The notes under the pieces are model-generated. The model was not told the DNA's origin. It ran no database searches and was given only the letters and a program-made list of their open reading frames with translations. A DNA stretch of 64,000 bases from Glandiceps talaboti (Eukaryota > Hemichordata > Enteropneusta > Spengelidae): NCBI RefSeq assembly GCF_964340395.1, contig NC_135554.1:12790251-12854250 (forward strand). The letters are read 5' to 3'. Below, piece by piece: positions 20,851 through 35,953 of the stretch. The translations under genes and the position numbers were made by a program. The stretch's first letter is position 1. Every line of letters starts with the position of its first letter.

Positions 20851-21660
20851 GAAACATCGTCTCTATGCAGTTTATCCCTTTACTACAATACTAGCTGATC
20901 TCAAGTTTTGATAATATTGTGGCTTGTCTTAAGATCCCCTAAAACAGTGACGCATATGATTTTGTTTAATTAACTCTACGTTTTGGAGTTTATATTAGCA
21001 ATTAAAACACGAGTGTGCACGTGATAAATACTTATCCGTGTTTGCAAATACTAATCCAATGCAATTGTAATATTGAATGACACTACTACAATAGTAACTA
21101 TGTCTTCCCTATACTTTGCTCTATCGTATCGTAATTGTTTCAATGTGTGGACATTTACAGAGATGCACTCAAACGTAAAACATGCGCATCCAGTCAGAAG
21201 AAAGCTGAGTCGATAAGTCAGCAAACTTCTACTTTCTTGTACACGTCTAAAATTATATAAATATTGGAGACAAATATAGAAACCAATACTAGTAATCGAT
21301 CAACATCTATGCAAACGCCTTAAGCTTCGTTCTATAATATTCGACAAGCACGTAAAAGCGAGGTGAATATCAAAAACTTTAGCGTCATTTTATTGTACTA
21401 AATATCAGTGAAGGATTGTTTTCAAGTCAACTGCGAAGGTATCGCGGATATCGAAGGTAGCCTTACTTTTAGTTATGTGTGTATGTATGTATGTATGTAT
21501 GTATGTATGTATGTATGTATGTATGTATCTGTATGTATGTATGTATCTTTTAAAGAATTGTGTAAAATTGAAAATCCGAATAAGAAGAAAAACTGCATCG
21601 TTCACATATAATCTACTTCCGGTTTCTGTAAAAGAATTTTTTTTTTTTTAATTTTTTCAC
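20851..21660 (+). promoter_or_regulatory. Intergenic spacer and 5' flank of pseudogene copy B
   Basis: Collinear with 33,900-34,620 upstream of copy C and, from about 21,300, with 1-300 of copy A. A (TATG)n microsatellite at 21,478-21,550 has expanded inside it. The homology stops before the position of exon 1. Confidence 0.6.
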
Positions 21661-21794
21661 ATTTCACATTTCACTACTGTTTTTGTGTGTGTCAGTCTTC
21701 CTTTCTGTCTGCATTTATGTGTGTACGTCTCTGTCTTCGACAGTCTGTCAGTGAACATTATTCGGGATAGAGAGCCAAGCAAGCAAATAGCGTC

Positions 21795-21844
21795 AGTCTG
21801 ACGGACAGACAGACAGACAAACAGCCAGACAGACAGACAATCAT

Positions 21845-21876
<32 letters not shown>

Positions 21877-21935
21877 TCATACAGACCGACCGACAGACCG
21901 ACAGACAGACAGACAGACAGACAGACTCTTAACAT
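21795..21935. repeat. (GACA)n microsatellite, intron 1 of copy B
   Basis: Counterpart of 630-771, with CATA/GACC interruptions. Confidence 0.95.
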
Positions 21936-22127
21936 AGCCTACCCCAATGATGGGCATCGGTTGGAATTTGTATATTGTCGTATTTATAATATGTGGTTTC
22001 TCATCAAGCTGGGATAAAGCTTCATGTTCCTCTTGGCTTGAAAATCAGCATTTATCAAAAAATAAATAGAAAAAGCCTTCACGAGGCAATAAAGTTTAAG
22101 AATTAACTTTACTTGTCCATTTCACAG

Positions 22128-24571
<2,444 letters not shown>

Positions 24572-24719
24572 ATGGATAATTTATCAATATTCCCTAAAAA
24601 ATGGAAGGCATGGAAGGCTACTCATCCTCAATTATATAAAGCGGCACTGTGTTCAATCATAACGCAACTAACAGTTTCGTTGAACGCAACTTTGGATGGA
24701 TATTTTGGTTCACGACTGT

Positions 24720-24821
24720 CAATGTTGTGTCAAACAGGACCTTATATTACTCAAAGACCTACGTAATCAACAATGTTGTGTCAAACAGGACCTTATATTA
24801 CTCAAAGACCTACGTAATCAA
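24720..24821. repeat. Two exact 51-bp direct repeats
   Basis: Units 24,720-24,770 and 24,771-24,821 (CAATGTTGTGTCAAACAGG start) are identical by eye. They overlap a short ORF from 24,572 (MDNLSIFPKKWKAWK) that has a TATA-like ATAAAAG about 40 bp upstream. I do not recognise that ORF. Confidence 0.92.
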
Positions 24822-24881
24822 ATGTTACATCGCTTATCCATCACGATCATGTCATATATTCAACTGAAGTTTATGTACTAC

Positions 24882-24923
<42 letters not shown>

Positions 24924-25952
24924 GATTTACACTGCCAAGAAAGGAAAGTTGAACTTTGTTCATAGCAAAAGGCATGTAGAGCTGATGACTTCGTTAACGT
25001 ACATGGTTGTAAATGTCAGCGCAACTGAAAAGGACAAGAATATGTCAAGATGGGGTTTGTTTGTACTAGTCCTACTTACATGACGGTGCACGAGTCTATA
25101 TTACTGACTTGACTCTGGGGTAGGAGGGACAATTGTCAGAATCGAGTCCCGGATTACTCCGCAGGACTACGTTTGTACTTAAGGTGTATGTCAGATGTAT
25201 TTCTTTACTAAAACATGGCATTTGTAATGCTTGTGTATATTATATGTATATGGCACACGTGTACCGTTGCATACACACATAATTAAATGCAGTGCACATG
25301 ACATGCGTGATTCGCGTGATAACTATAGCTACATTGTAATACATTCTAGTGACGTCAGTTGACTTGCACGCGCAAAATATAAAAGTTGCCATCTTACTTT
25401 ATAACCTTGCACTTGTCAGCAAGCTTCACGACTGAGAAATTCTGGATAATAATATTGATATTCCTGTAACAATCGATGTAGTGATACTGTGATCGATCCC
25501 AACTATATTGTGTCCTTATCGTTTGAATTTGGCATGTGTCACTGGGACCCGGAAATATGTACGTAAGCATCCGCACATCATGATGTTGTCAGTTGAGTTG
25601 GAGAATTTAAAAGCAGACGATATTTTGTTGGATAAAATCCAAGTACAATTTCAAACAATAACATACAGTTGGAGTCAACGATCATGTCAACTTGTACTCA
25701 AATGTGTGTGTACACTTATTTGAAGATTTTGTGATAAAAGACTGAACCAAGCTGCGTAAATGGAATTGTCAAGGACTACTGGTATATTTTAGGTATTTAC
25801 AATTTATTCTGGTGATTTTAGAGTTTTAGAATTGCATAGGTTTGATACAGATAATTTCAAAACTCATGAAACCTTGTTACAACATATATCACCAACCCAT
25901 ACATTCAAACAGCAATGATGTTTTTTCCTAAATTTGAAATTTTTAAAGTGTT
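24822..25952. other. Intergenic DNA, no gene recognised
   Basis: (TA)n at 24,889-24,921. The segment around 25,365-25,460 (ATATAAAAG, then CACGACTGAGAAATTCTGGATAAT) resembles 24,525-24,585 but without an ATG, perhaps an old duplicate. Confidence 0.45.
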
Positions 25953-26400
25953 TTATGACTAATTTTTCAAAAAATCACATAATATGGTTATTTTGGTTAC
26001 CATGGCAACTGATGTTCATTAAATGACCACTTTTTTGAATTCAGCATGACAAACTACCCTTGGTAGTGGGGTCAATGTGCAAATGAAAAGATATTTATCC
26101 GATTTATAATGTTATTTGTGAGATGTATGTGTATGCAATGAAAACATAATTTTCACGCCTACCTTATGTTTCCATGGAAACAGCCATCCGATTTTATACA
26201 ATTTATGTTACACCAGGTAGCACTAACTCATACATGTCTAATACAAGGACATTTTTTCACTGTATTATCTTTTTTTCAATGTTTTATATCAATTTTTGGA
26301 AAAATGATTAACATATTATGGTGATTTTGGTTACCATGGCAACAGATGTTCATAAAATGACCCCCTTTTTTGAACTCAGCATACAAAACTACCCCAGGTA
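25953..26400. repeat. Diverged ~335-bp tandem pair with palindromic X-box-like motifs
   Basis: The block 25,953-26,066 recurs at 26,278-26,400 (TTTTGGTTACCATGGCAAC, GATGTTCAT.AAATGACC, TTTTTTGAA.TCAGCAT, ACAAACTACC). GTTACCATGGCAAC occurs at 25,996-26,009 and 26,330-26,343, and GTTTCCATGGAAAC at 26,168-26,181; these match the RFX X-box consensus. Confidence 0.8.
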
Positions 26401-26703
26401 GGGTGCTTAATATTAGAATAAACCCGATTATTATTATTTTTATTATTATCATGTACTATTATTTAATTATTATTATCATTATTATTATTTCACGTGAAGT
26501 GGATCCCATAGTGAAGTCAGCCCCGTATCAGATATTACAAAATCCGTCATGCAACCCATAAACAATATATTTGACATATACTGGTTTGATTTTTCTATCT
26601 AATCTGTAATGCATAAGGTGCAAACACAGCTGTAAAGGGTCTCCTTTATTCATATGGTAATGTTATTTGCATTTGCATCGTTATTCCATTCTTCAGTTCT
26701 TCA

Positions 26704-26944
26704 ATGAAAGAATCTGATCACGCTCCTGACACCAGCAACCGAACGACGTCCATCAACTTGGCCGAATTCCCAACCTCAGCTCTGGCATACAATGAGTTAC
26801 TAACACTCCCAGAGTTACGATCGCTTCGTTCCTTCAATTCATCTGACATCACGTCCTCTTCAGGCGACAAAATGTGTATGATAACAAGGAGAGGTTCCAG
26901 TCCCAATATGTCTGCTATGTCGACAATAAAATCAATGCAATGTT
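26704..26944 (+). pseudogene. Partial exon 5 copy of the lectin-domain family
   Basis: It reads KESDHAPDTSNRTTSINLAEF and SDKM-type residues like copies A and C. It lacks the repeat units and ends at AAATCAATGCAA, where sequence resembling its own upstream flank (CATCGTTATTCCATTCTTCAGTA) begins again. No exon 6 follows directly. Confidence 0.7.
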
Positions 26945-27295
26945 ACTTGCATATGCATCGTTATTCCATTCTTCAGTACTTTTTGCCCAAGGGTTGACAT
27001 CGATCCGGACTTACTAGCCTGCCCTAATTTTACCGCGCCCACACCGGCTTATCTGTCAAACCTGCTCGGGACTAAAAGTGGCCTTGAAGAAAGTCCGTGG
27101 ATCAGCTGTCTCTGGGTCATTTTCTTCCATGACGAGAAAATACGTGAACAACACACACGCATGCGTGAATATATTCGAAACCCAGAGGTGTATTGCTAAA
27201 GTTACGTAACATTATCAGTTATATTAATATTGCATATATATTTGCTAAGATATCGACAGTTTATTTCTTAATCGCAATCTTGCATTTGTTTGAAG

Positions 27296-27939
27296 ATTCA
27301 GTGGATGTGGTGGGATCAGATGTAACCAAGCAATTGATGACGTCACCTAAATTTTCGTTCGAAGGAACTTCTTCAGCAAAAGAATTTGATAGTGTCGATG
27401 CATTGGGATCAGATGCAACCAAGCAACTAATGACGTCACTTAAATTTTCGTTCGAAGGAACTTCTTCAAAGAAAGAATCTGATTCAGTGGATGGAATGGG
27501 ATCAGATGTAACCAAGCAACTGATGACGTCACCTGAATTTTAGGAAGTTCTTCAATGAAAGAATCTGATCACGAAAACGCTACTGACACCAGCATCCGAA
27601 CGACGTCCATCAACTTGGCCGAATTCCCAATGTCAGCTCTGGCATACAATGAGTTACTAACAGAGTTACGATCGTTTCGTTCCTTCAATTCATCTGACGT
27701 CACGTCCACTTCAGGCGACAAAATGGGTATGATAACAAGGAGAGGTTCCAGTCCCAATATGTCTGCTATGTCGACGATGAAATCAATGCAAACGTCTTTG
27801 ACGACGATGGACTCTAGGAAGAAGTCGACTACATTTTCCAATACACGGTTTATGACATGGAAGAAGTATGGCCAGTTGCATCGACTTAACAGGAAAACGA
27901 AGCTTCGACAATGCAACCATAACGATGTCACTGTATATG
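27296..27939 (+). pseudogene. Copy B exon 5 with 31-residue repeats, disabled
   Basis: The acceptor TTTGAAG is shared with copies A and C. Two full DSVD...KES units and part of a third are followed by TAG at 27,541-27,543, caused by a small deletion relative to copy C. After it the frame reads on to the conserved donor at 27,939 with the Ser/Thr and basic segments. The alternative overlapping frame also has stops here. Confidence 0.75.
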
Positions 27940-28096
27940 GTGGGTATCCGTATTCAATGAGGTTACTGTAAAATTATAGGTGTCTGATTACGTTCAATTC
28001 ATTGTGTCCAATTTATTAACTTAATAACAGTGACTTTTGATTTTAAAAAAAAAATAGATTTTGATATTTCGAATTGTTTTGTTATCAATGTTATAG

Positions 28097-28272
28097 ATAT
28101 CAGAATGATTCTACTAGGAACGTCCTCTCAGCTCGTGCCCATGATATTGGTGTATTTTCTGTGTTTGGGTTCAGACATGACTCTGTTTGCACATGTCGCC
28201 AAACACCTAGTTAGAGTAATTAATATATCTTATAGTAATGGCCCACATGGATGTCAGTACAATAGGAAATAA
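28097..28272 (+). pseudogene. Copy B exon 6, altered membrane exon
   Basis: It begins like exon 6 (DIRMILLGTSSQLVPMI), but a deletion joins the helix to sequence that is 3' UTR in copies A and C, giving a different hydrophobic end (LVYFLCLGSDMTLF) and a stop at 28,270. The upstream exon is disabled, so expression as a membrane protein is unlikely. Confidence 0.65.
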
Positions 28273-29360
28273 TGTCATATGTCATTCAAGTTAAAGTTTA
28301 GTGTTCTTTATTTCATTTCCATGACGTTCACAATTAGGCATGACCTATTATCTTAGAAAGCTCATTTCCCATGCGTGACTTATTGTAATTCAACTACTGT
28401 AATACTTTCTTAGATAAAGTCTATGTTCCGGTCATACAGCATACATAACCTCATATGCAGTTTTTCCTATCAATACAAGTCTTGCTGATCTAATTTATGA
28501 TAATGTATTGCACTCCTGATAAAGATTTTTAGACTTGCAATATGATTATTTTTACCTGTGAACTTAACGTTGTAATCTACGAAACGCAAATTTTAAATTG
28601 GTCTCGTTCGTTAACATCTTGTTGACATTAATTGTGCCTTAATGTGCAGTTCATATATAATATGGAAAAACACTACATATCATTTAAGCAAAGGATATAT
28701 TAAAATTAGGTTTGATATGACGTTGAATTGATTAAGAATATAGCTCTTGAAAGTAGAGGTCCTGTATACGTCTATTGGCATTGCCTTTTGTATTACTACA
28801 GTTAATTGCAAAAAAAAGTAGTTTACCGGCCTTTAAACCACATGTCATGACTGTTGTAGCCCATCTACAAACAACTGAATAAAATAATATTTGAAATTTT
28901 GTCCATTTTACTCATTTCTCAATTTAACGTCATAAATGTAAGACAGATTGCTGTAGACAACCTCTAGGATAGTAAATATATCGCATCATCTTTTGTGAAA
29001 AATTAGTGACTGCAGACATTCCTGTAGGCCAAACCATTAGTTGCTATTAAAACGAACAGAGCACTGTTTGTTTTAAACAAAGTGTGTTCTATTTTTGCTG
29101 AAATCTGTAAAACAAAGAATATATGCACATGGGTTATTAAATGTCAGTTTTAAATGTATGACTGTGTGGCCTCTGTTCTTCTCATCCCCAAATCGTATTT
29201 GTTACACATTCCTCGTTAAATGTCATGCCGAGCCTCACTCTCTGCACTTCCTCATTCTTGCTATGTCAACGGCTATCATGCCGAAAACGTGCATCAACAT
29301 AAGAATGGTCCTCAGCCAAACTCACCTCAGCATTAATCCTCTTGATACCTGCTGAGCGAT
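28273..29360. other. 3' UTR remnant and conserved downstream flank of copy B
   Basis: Collinear with 4,740-6,058 and 40,330-41,424. No ORF is supported. Confidence 0.6.
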
Positions 29361-30130
29361 AAAGGTGCAACCAACTTCTGCCACTTTACTGTACTGTCAC
29401 AAATACGGTCCGTCTCCTTTAACTCAGTCACTACTATCCATCGCATCGTAGTCTTTGGTCTACCACGTTTGCGTTTCCCAGGTAGTATCCATCTAGCTAG
29501 GTGCTACTTTAGGCAAGCATTCTTGGGACATCCTCGGGACATTTCCGAGCCATCTAATCCTGCACCTTTTTATTTCTTTGGATATGCTGTTGTAGCCGGT
29601 CTTCAAGGTAGATATTCTTATTCGTGACCACAACATTTGGCCAGTAGATGTTACATATATTCTGGAGACACACATTGTGGATGGCATTAACTTTGTTCAT
29701 GTCTGTCTCCATCGTTCTACAGCACTAGGAGCCATACAGTAGAACCGACTTTATATTTTTTATATAAATATTTGTGTTGGTCTCGAGGCTACGTGAAGTG
29801 TGTTGAAAGCAGTACTTGCTTAATTATCTTTTTGGTCCCATTGTCCATGCTTATACATTAACTCCCTAGATAAGTTAAGTCGTCTACATGTGCTATTACT
29901 TCCCCATTAATGTTAGTGAGAGTAGTTGATGAGTTAATGTTCATGGCTTGGGTCTTCTACTTGTTGATATGCAGACCTGTATCGTTGGCATACTTGCTGA
30001 CTCGGAGACGGGTTTCCTTCTCCGTGTTATTTGTGCTTTGACGAAATTGTTACCTGATCACCCATGTGAGAAATGAAAGGCCACTGGATTAGTCTTAGAC
30101 GGTCAGATGTTCCGATTGTTTGACGCATAA
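29361..30130 (-). pseudogene. RTE-like LINE 3' region, antisense, decayed
   Basis: On the minus strand, frames read NGEVIAHVDDLTYLGS (thumb-like region), LLYGS, then METDMNKVNAIHNVCLQNICNIYWP (split here by quotation only), RIRWLGNVPRMSQ and GKRKRGRPKTT. This order is typical of the end of RTE-type LINE proteins. Frameshifts and stops are frequent. It is the longest of three related scraps (others 6,059-6,298 and 41,425-41,553). Confidence 0.7.
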
Positions 30131-30838
30131 CCCGGTCGATGAGTAATGAGCTACAGACTGAGATCAAGGATACATCTCTGCCTAAAGGACCGGTCAGTTT
30201 CACCAGCCCTGGGGCGGGGTGGGATCTTAAATCAGGCCGACAAAAAGTCACTTAACCCCCCCCCCCCCTGTAAAAAAAAAACCATGCTGCTCCCCCCTCT
30301 CTTAATTCTAAAACATGATGGCCCCAAAACCCCATATATTCCGAAAGGAGTTTAATAGCATCTTGACAGTGAAATGTAAGGGGGGAGCTTGACAAGACAG
30401 CACCAACATGTAAAAAGCAACTACACAGAGTTGAAATACTTTTGAAATATTATACTTTGATAGCATCTTAACTGTAAGAGGGGAAGCGCTGATGAGACTA
30501 GGATATGTCCACCTCATGTGGGGGGTCCGAGGGGTCTCCCTCTAGAAGCCCTGAAGGATTCTTAATCTTAAAGCCAATATTTAGGCAATTCAGACGCTTT
30601 CAAGCAATAACTTTTTCCATGCTTTACAAGACAGCAAGTATCAGAAACTATTCTTTATAACTTACACTAAGAGGTGAAATATATTCTTAAAAAGTTAAAT
30701 GGCATCATTATATACATGTAGTAAATGTCAGCACATCTAATGGTAGTATCATTGGTTGGGGAGAGTTGGAGATTAAGGCAATTTTAGACTATCTTGGCAA
30801 ACATTTCACATCTTCAAAAGCTCACCGACGTAACACCA
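30131..30838. other. Intergenic DNA with C-rich and GGGG-rich patches
   Basis: There is a C13-14 run near 30,256 and an A-run after it. TAGCATCTTGACAGTGAAATGTAAGGGGG at 30,356 and TAGCATCTTAACTGTAAGAGGGG at 30,461 are diverged direct repeats about 105 bp apart. No gene seen. Confidence 0.5.
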
Positions 30839-31010
30839 TGTATGTCTGTCTGTCTGTCTGTATGTATGTATGTATGTATGTATAGTCTATGCTCGAGTAT
30901 ACCCTCATCCGAATATCTTAATTACGCAGTTTCCTTTAAGATAAAAGGTTCCCTTTTAAATGTTTAAGTACTGCCTTTGGCTAGCTCTACAGTGGCTCAA
31001 TTGCCGTATA
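30839..31010. repeat. Deletion derivative of the 7.3-8.5 kb repeat
   Basis: After a (TGTC)n/(TATG)n patch, 30,889-30,956 resembles 7,305-7,430 and runs directly into AAATGTTTAAGTACTGCC, which in the first copy lies at 8,437, about 1 kb further on. Confidence 0.6.
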
Positions 31011-31807
31011 CACGTGCAGATGGGCGGCTCAGTAGATCGTTATTTAGTTAAAAAGGTTGTTGATTCAGTAAAGACACAACACCCAGCTTCGAACTGGAAA
31101 AAAAATTCGATTCAATTCAGGAATGAAAAATTTATCTGCTAAGCATTATATATTTCCCAGCAACTAAAAACCGAAGGAGTTTCTTACAGTCTTACTAAAA
31201 AGGTAAGTTATTGTAGGTATTAATATCGGGATATCGATCTTTAAAAGTAAGATAGAAAAGGAGTGACGATAATCGTACTTCATCTCTGGTATACGGTTAG
31301 TATCTTGATCAACTTTCATTATTGCTATATGCTGTGAAACAAAAAAGCAAACACCAGTTAGCAATTTACTTAGTCCTAGACTTCAAACCCCGCGGAAGGA
31401 CATTTTAAAATTGTAAGAATATGTTAGACCTGCACTACTTGCAACCTGGACAGTTGTTCATCACATAATCAAATAAATATTCACTAAAATAAAAAGACAT
31501 TGTATCTGTTAATTTAGTGTGGTCAATATTACAGTTGTAGTAGTAGGCAGCGTATTGACAAGTTAAATATTGAACAAAATGTCACTTTCGAATATGTCAC
31601 ACCATGTTGATACTGTAGTAATTTGATCAGACAACTATTATATGTTCACTGAAAATTGTTGAAATACAAATAATTCGATAATGTGCATTATGATTATTGG
31701 TCTATATTATCCATAAGCACTGTGGAAGCAACTTAAAATCATGATCTCCACTAAGAGTATTGATTTTTCGGTGCAGAACCAAAATAAAAATTTGTTTGGA
31801 TTTATCG
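31011..31807. other. Intergenic DNA, no gene recognised
   Basis: Short open frames only, none with a motif or splice support. Confidence 0.45.
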
Positions 31808-32745
31808 TGTATACATCTACAAAAACACGTGTATCCACAGGAGATGCGATACTGTTCACGGTTTCCGATATTGCAAGTACGGTAAACTTTTAAAGCAATG
31901 ACCAAGTTGGTGCTGGTGTAGATTTTAACATTACCTCAATGTAAGTGTACGGTTAACATGGGCTGTACTCCTCTACGACTCTCCCCATTGTTTCACTGTG
32001 CTCCCTGTGCAACGGGCACATTTACGCAAAGAAAGTGTCCACTTACCATTAATCCATGAAAGAACTGTCTGCTAACATTTTAGCACCGATCATGAAAGAA
32101 ACTGTCAGCAGCTTGTTAATCATTTCCATGGCACTGTCCCACCTTGTTACTGTTACAATGCAATCAACATGTGCTACCGCGCCTAATTCTGCACCTGTCA
32201 TTCGACCTTATCTTGGTGGGTCTCGAACACAGTACCTCTAGTTCTGTACCAATCTATCCAAAGGCATGCTCTATATTTGTAAATGGCTTGCCTTGAGAAA
32301 AATGAGAGTTGACTGTTCTGATTGCTAAAATGTTTCAGTACAGAAAATGCATATACAAAGGATGCTCTATAACCACTTCACTACAAAGTGACTTGTGCTG
32401 AGAAGGCATGCTCTATATTTGTAATGTTTCATATTAAAAGACAGTCCCAAGTGGCTTACCATGATAAAAAATGAGAGTTGACACTTTCGGTTGCAAAAAC
32501 GTGTCTGTACAGAAAATACATATACAAATGATGCTCTATAACCACTTCACTACAAAGTGACTTGTGATGAGAAGCAGGTCTCCATATATATTTTGTTCAT
32601 TGAGTTGACAATGCGTATGTGCACCATGGTAAGCGACAGAGCTATGGGTGTGTAAAAACGGAACTATTTTTCGAATTTGGATTGGAAATGTACGAGTCAA
32701 GGCCAGGTTAATGTATTTTACTTTCTTGTGAAAAACCTTATAACT
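31808..32745. repeat. Dispersed ~0.9-kb repeat, copy 1
   Basis: Collinear with 41,951-42,830 (GGAGATGCGATACTGTTCACGG, AAACTGTCAGCAGCTTGTTAATC, GAAGCAGGTCTCCATATATA). It has an internal tandem duplication absent from copy 2: units of about 143-170 bp at 32,262-32,405 and 32,405-32,575, both ending ACCACTTCACTACAAAGTGA. No coding region is seen. Confidence 0.8.
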
Positions 32746-33440
32746 TGTCAAATTCGAAGTAAAATTTTGTTATAGTACAAGTCCAACTATACGGAAAGTC
32801 ATATTTGACCATGTCTTTCCACCAGGGTAGATCTTTAGCAGAGGATGTGTAAATGTAGTGAGTATGAGACGAACGGACACCTTTGATTTAAATTACCCCG
32901 ATGATCTCTCTCCTGGGAGTTGTAGGCAGTCAAAATCGTCACTACGTCTCGTACAACACCTTGACAGAGATGATAGTTAGGTGGGTCACAGGTAGGGTAA
33001 AGGTTGGGTAAAGGTGGGTAAATTTGACTTTTGGTATAGTGTTCTCGGCCTTTGACTGTTTTTATGCTTTTGGCTAACCCATCAGTTATTTTGTCCGATG
33101 CGCATGTGTCCTAATGAAAACAATAAATGTTCTCTGTCCTATAACTATCTGAGTTTAATAATTGTACCAGCGGATCGTTTTTGGTTTATATCAATGATCA
33201 AACCCAAAGCTTCCTTACCAATACTTGATGTAATGCTATTTTATAATACCTAGATATATGGATACTTTGCAAATATAATTCAGATTCTAGTTGAGACTTA
33301 AATGTCGCATAAAACCTGAGTCTTGGGGATTCATTAATTATTCCGTTGTTCAATCAATAAATAAAAGTATTCTGACAGCCCTATGATGAGGTTCTGATAA
33401 TAATCGCTAGAAAACAAACATAATATAGTGCTGGTATTAT
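32746..33440. other. Intergenic DNA, no gene recognised
   Basis: GGTAGGGTAAAGGTTGGGTAAAGG at about 32,991 is a short degenerate repeat. Nothing else stands out. Confidence 0.45.
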
Positions 33441-33900
33441 TCAGTTATTATGGTTCCTTTTAGGAATTCTCGGAAATATTTACACACGTTTTAGGTGTCG
33501 AAATATTACTAGACTAAATCTTGAAATTGTAATTACTGTGTTTTGTTTCTAGACATGACGGTGTTTATAAATTTCGCCAAACACCGGGGTAGAGAAATGA
33601 ATGTCTTTTATTGCAATAGCTCACATGGGTGTCAAGACAATAATATTCTATGTTTGGAGATGTCATTCAAGTTAAAGTTTAGTGTCATTTGTTTCATTTC
33701 ATTATGCATGACATATTGTTATTTTAGGAAGCTCAACTCCTATGCATGACTTAATTATTGTAACGACGTCGCAGGTTTGGGTGACTTGACTTTTGACCGT
33801 AGAGCGTGAGCATGTCTCGTGGCTCTGGCTTGGGAGTGAGGCTCAGGGCTTTGACAAATAAAATATATGTCCCAATTAATCCAAAAACATCGTCTCTAAG
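33441..33900 (+). other. Orphan 3' end of another lectin-domain gene copy
   Basis: It matches 3' UTR sequence of copies B and C (GACATGAC.GTGTTTA, CGCCAAACACC, CACATGGGTGTCAAGACAATA, GACAAATAAAATATATGTCCC) and is nearly identical to 20,541-20,850. The open frame 33,543-33,749 lies in this UTR-like DNA and is not supported. Confidence 0.65.
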
Positions 33901-34647
33901 CAGTTTATCCCTTTACTACAATACTAGCTGATCTCAAGTTTTGATAAAATTGTGGCTTGTCTTAACATCCCCTAAAACAGTGACGCATATTAGTTTGTTT
34001 AATTAACACTACGTTTTGGAGGTAATATTAGCAATTAAAACGCGAGAGTGTACGTGATAAATACTTGTCCGTGTTTGCAAATACTAAACCAATGCAATTG
34101 TAATATTGAATGACACTACTACAATAGTAACCATGTCTTCCCTAAACTTTGCCCTATCGTATCGTAATTGTTTTAATGTGTTGACATTTACAGAGATGCA
34201 CTCAAACGTAAAACATGCGCATCCAGTCAGAATAAAGCAGAGTCGATAAGTCAGCAAACATCTAATTCTTGTACACGTCTAAAATTATATAAATGTTGGA
34301 GACAAATATAGAAACCAATACCAGAATTCTATCAACATCTATGCTAACGCCTTAAGCTTCGTTCTTTAATATATGACAAGCACGTAAAAGCGAGGTGAAT
34401 ATCATAAGCTTTAGCATCATTCTTAGTGTACCAAATATCAGTGGAGGATTATTTTCATGTCTACCGCGATAGATATCGCGGATATCGAAGGTAGCCTTAC
34501 TTTTTTAAAAAAGAATTGTGTCAAATTGAAAATCCGAATAAGAAAAACAACTGCAGCGTTCACATATAATCAAATTCCGGTTTCTATAAAAGAAATAATT
34601 TATTTAATTCTTCTTATTTTATTTTAAATAACAGCCACTGCTGACCG
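33901..34647 (+). promoter_or_regulatory. Spacer and 5' flank of copy C
   Basis: About 790 bp separate the orphan poly(A) signal from the copy C start codon. The first part matches 20,900-21,300 and the last 320 bp match 1-315, including GATATCGCGGATATC (34,472-34,486). Any promoter must lie here. Confidence 0.55.
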
Positions 34648-34756
34648 ATGGCGAAAATTGTTATATTATTAGTAATATCTGTATGCTATGCCTACTCTGT
34701 TTGTGTCATTCAGGCATCGGTTGCCATGGTTTCAGTAAAAGACACAAGATTCAATG
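34648..34756 (+). CDS. Copy C exon 1: signal peptide
   Basis: First exon of the second complete gene (34648-34756, 35198-35863, 37458-37699, 38113-38305, 39191-39838, 39987-40099; 1,971 nt, 656 residues). It encodes MAKIVILLVISVCYAYS and onward, a secretory signal, and ends in phase 1 at a GTGGGT donor where copy A has GTGAGT. All six exons are open with phases equal to copy A, so I regard it as potentially functional despite a LINE in intron 2. Confidence 0.72.
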
Positions 34757-35197
34757 GTGGGTACCAAATTGTTCAGCATATTGTATTTACTTAATACCAT
34801 ACTATGTTTACTTTCCATAAGGGAAATTATATCGTGTGTGTGAGTATTTCTGTCTGCATTTATGTTTCGTTGACTGTCTTTGACTGTCTGTCAGTGAATA
34901 TTATACGAGATAGCGAGCCAAGCAAGCAAACAAACAGTCAAGTCAAGTCAGTCCGACAGATGGAAGGACAGACTTACAGACAGACAGAAAGACTCATAAC
35001 ATAGCCTACCCTAATGATGGGCATCAGTTGGCATTTATATATTGTCATATTTATATTCTGTGGATTTTCCTCGAGCTGGGATAAAGATTGATTTTCTTCT
35101 TGGCTGGAAGATCAATATTTCTCCCCGAAAAAATGCAAAAAGCCTTCACGAGACAACATAGTCAAGAATTAATTAACTGTCCTTATTCATTTCACAG

Positions 35198-35863
35198 AAA
35201 ACCCAACTAAAGAGAATTTGATTCAAGGCAGATTGCCAAGAATGGATTATCATAACAAGAAGCGAATGGAAAGACAAACAGATCCCGAGTTAACCGTACT
35301 TGTTGTCATAAACATGGATATATTTACTTATGTTTTCAGCAAGACTTTCTTTTATGGCCCGATTACGGGAACATATCCAACTAAGGATGTGGACGAAATG
35401 GCAAACGGAGCTCTACTCGGAGTCAGTCCACAGAACGAGTTGCAAATAAAAGAATCTCTGTCGACACCCCAATGGTCTATTATAGTGAATAGTTGTTGCA
35501 TTATATCAGCCATGGAGTATAATGGTAAGATATATGGTGTTGACGTCAACAATATGCTAACCATTCGAGACACCCTTTATAGTGATTGGTCAGGGCCTGT
35601 ACTAAACAGTGGGTATATCAGAAAGTTGGCCATGCATGCCCCAGAAGTACTAGTGGCAATGCCTGTAAATGGTGACTATTTGTTGTATTCTGCAAACACT
35701 ATCCCTTTTGTACCATGGCAACGATCAAATATGCAAATAGGACCAATCCAAGATATTGAAATTGCCAGAAACGGCGAATTGTATACAACAGATTTTGCAT
35801 CGTCGATCTGCATGTTTCATTGGCCAAGTGAGATTGAAGTAGTAGGTGAAAATGAAAACACAG
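35198..35863 (+). CDS. Copy C exon 2: basic site and W-repeat (propeller-like) domain
   Basis: This is 666 nt, phase 1 at both ends. The basic run is KKRMERQT instead of RKRMKRQT, so the furin-like pattern is weakened to a single R-M-E-R. The repeat blocks NGALLGVSPQNELQ, YNGKIYGVDVNNML, YSDWSGPVLNSGY, VPWQRSNMQIGPIQD and NGELYTTDF align with copy A. One codon is missing relative to copy A. The donor GTGAGT at 35,864 is intact, but a 78-bp copy of this exon's own 3' end lies only 12 bp downstream, at the start of the inserted LINE. Confidence 0.72.
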
Positions 35864-35875
35864 GTGAGTGGTTAT

Positions 35876-35953
35876 ACAACAGATTTTGCATCGTCGATCT
35901 GCATGTTTCATTGGCCAAGTGAGATTGAAGTAGTAGGTGAAAATGAAACACAG
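35876..35953 (+). repeat. Partial duplicate of exon 2 3' end at LINE 5' junction
   Basis: The sequence from ACAACAGATTTTGCATCG to GAAACACAGG repeats 35,785-35,863 at an offset of 91 bp, with one base deleted and no following donor GT. It sits between intron sequence and the LINE. Confidence 0.9.
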
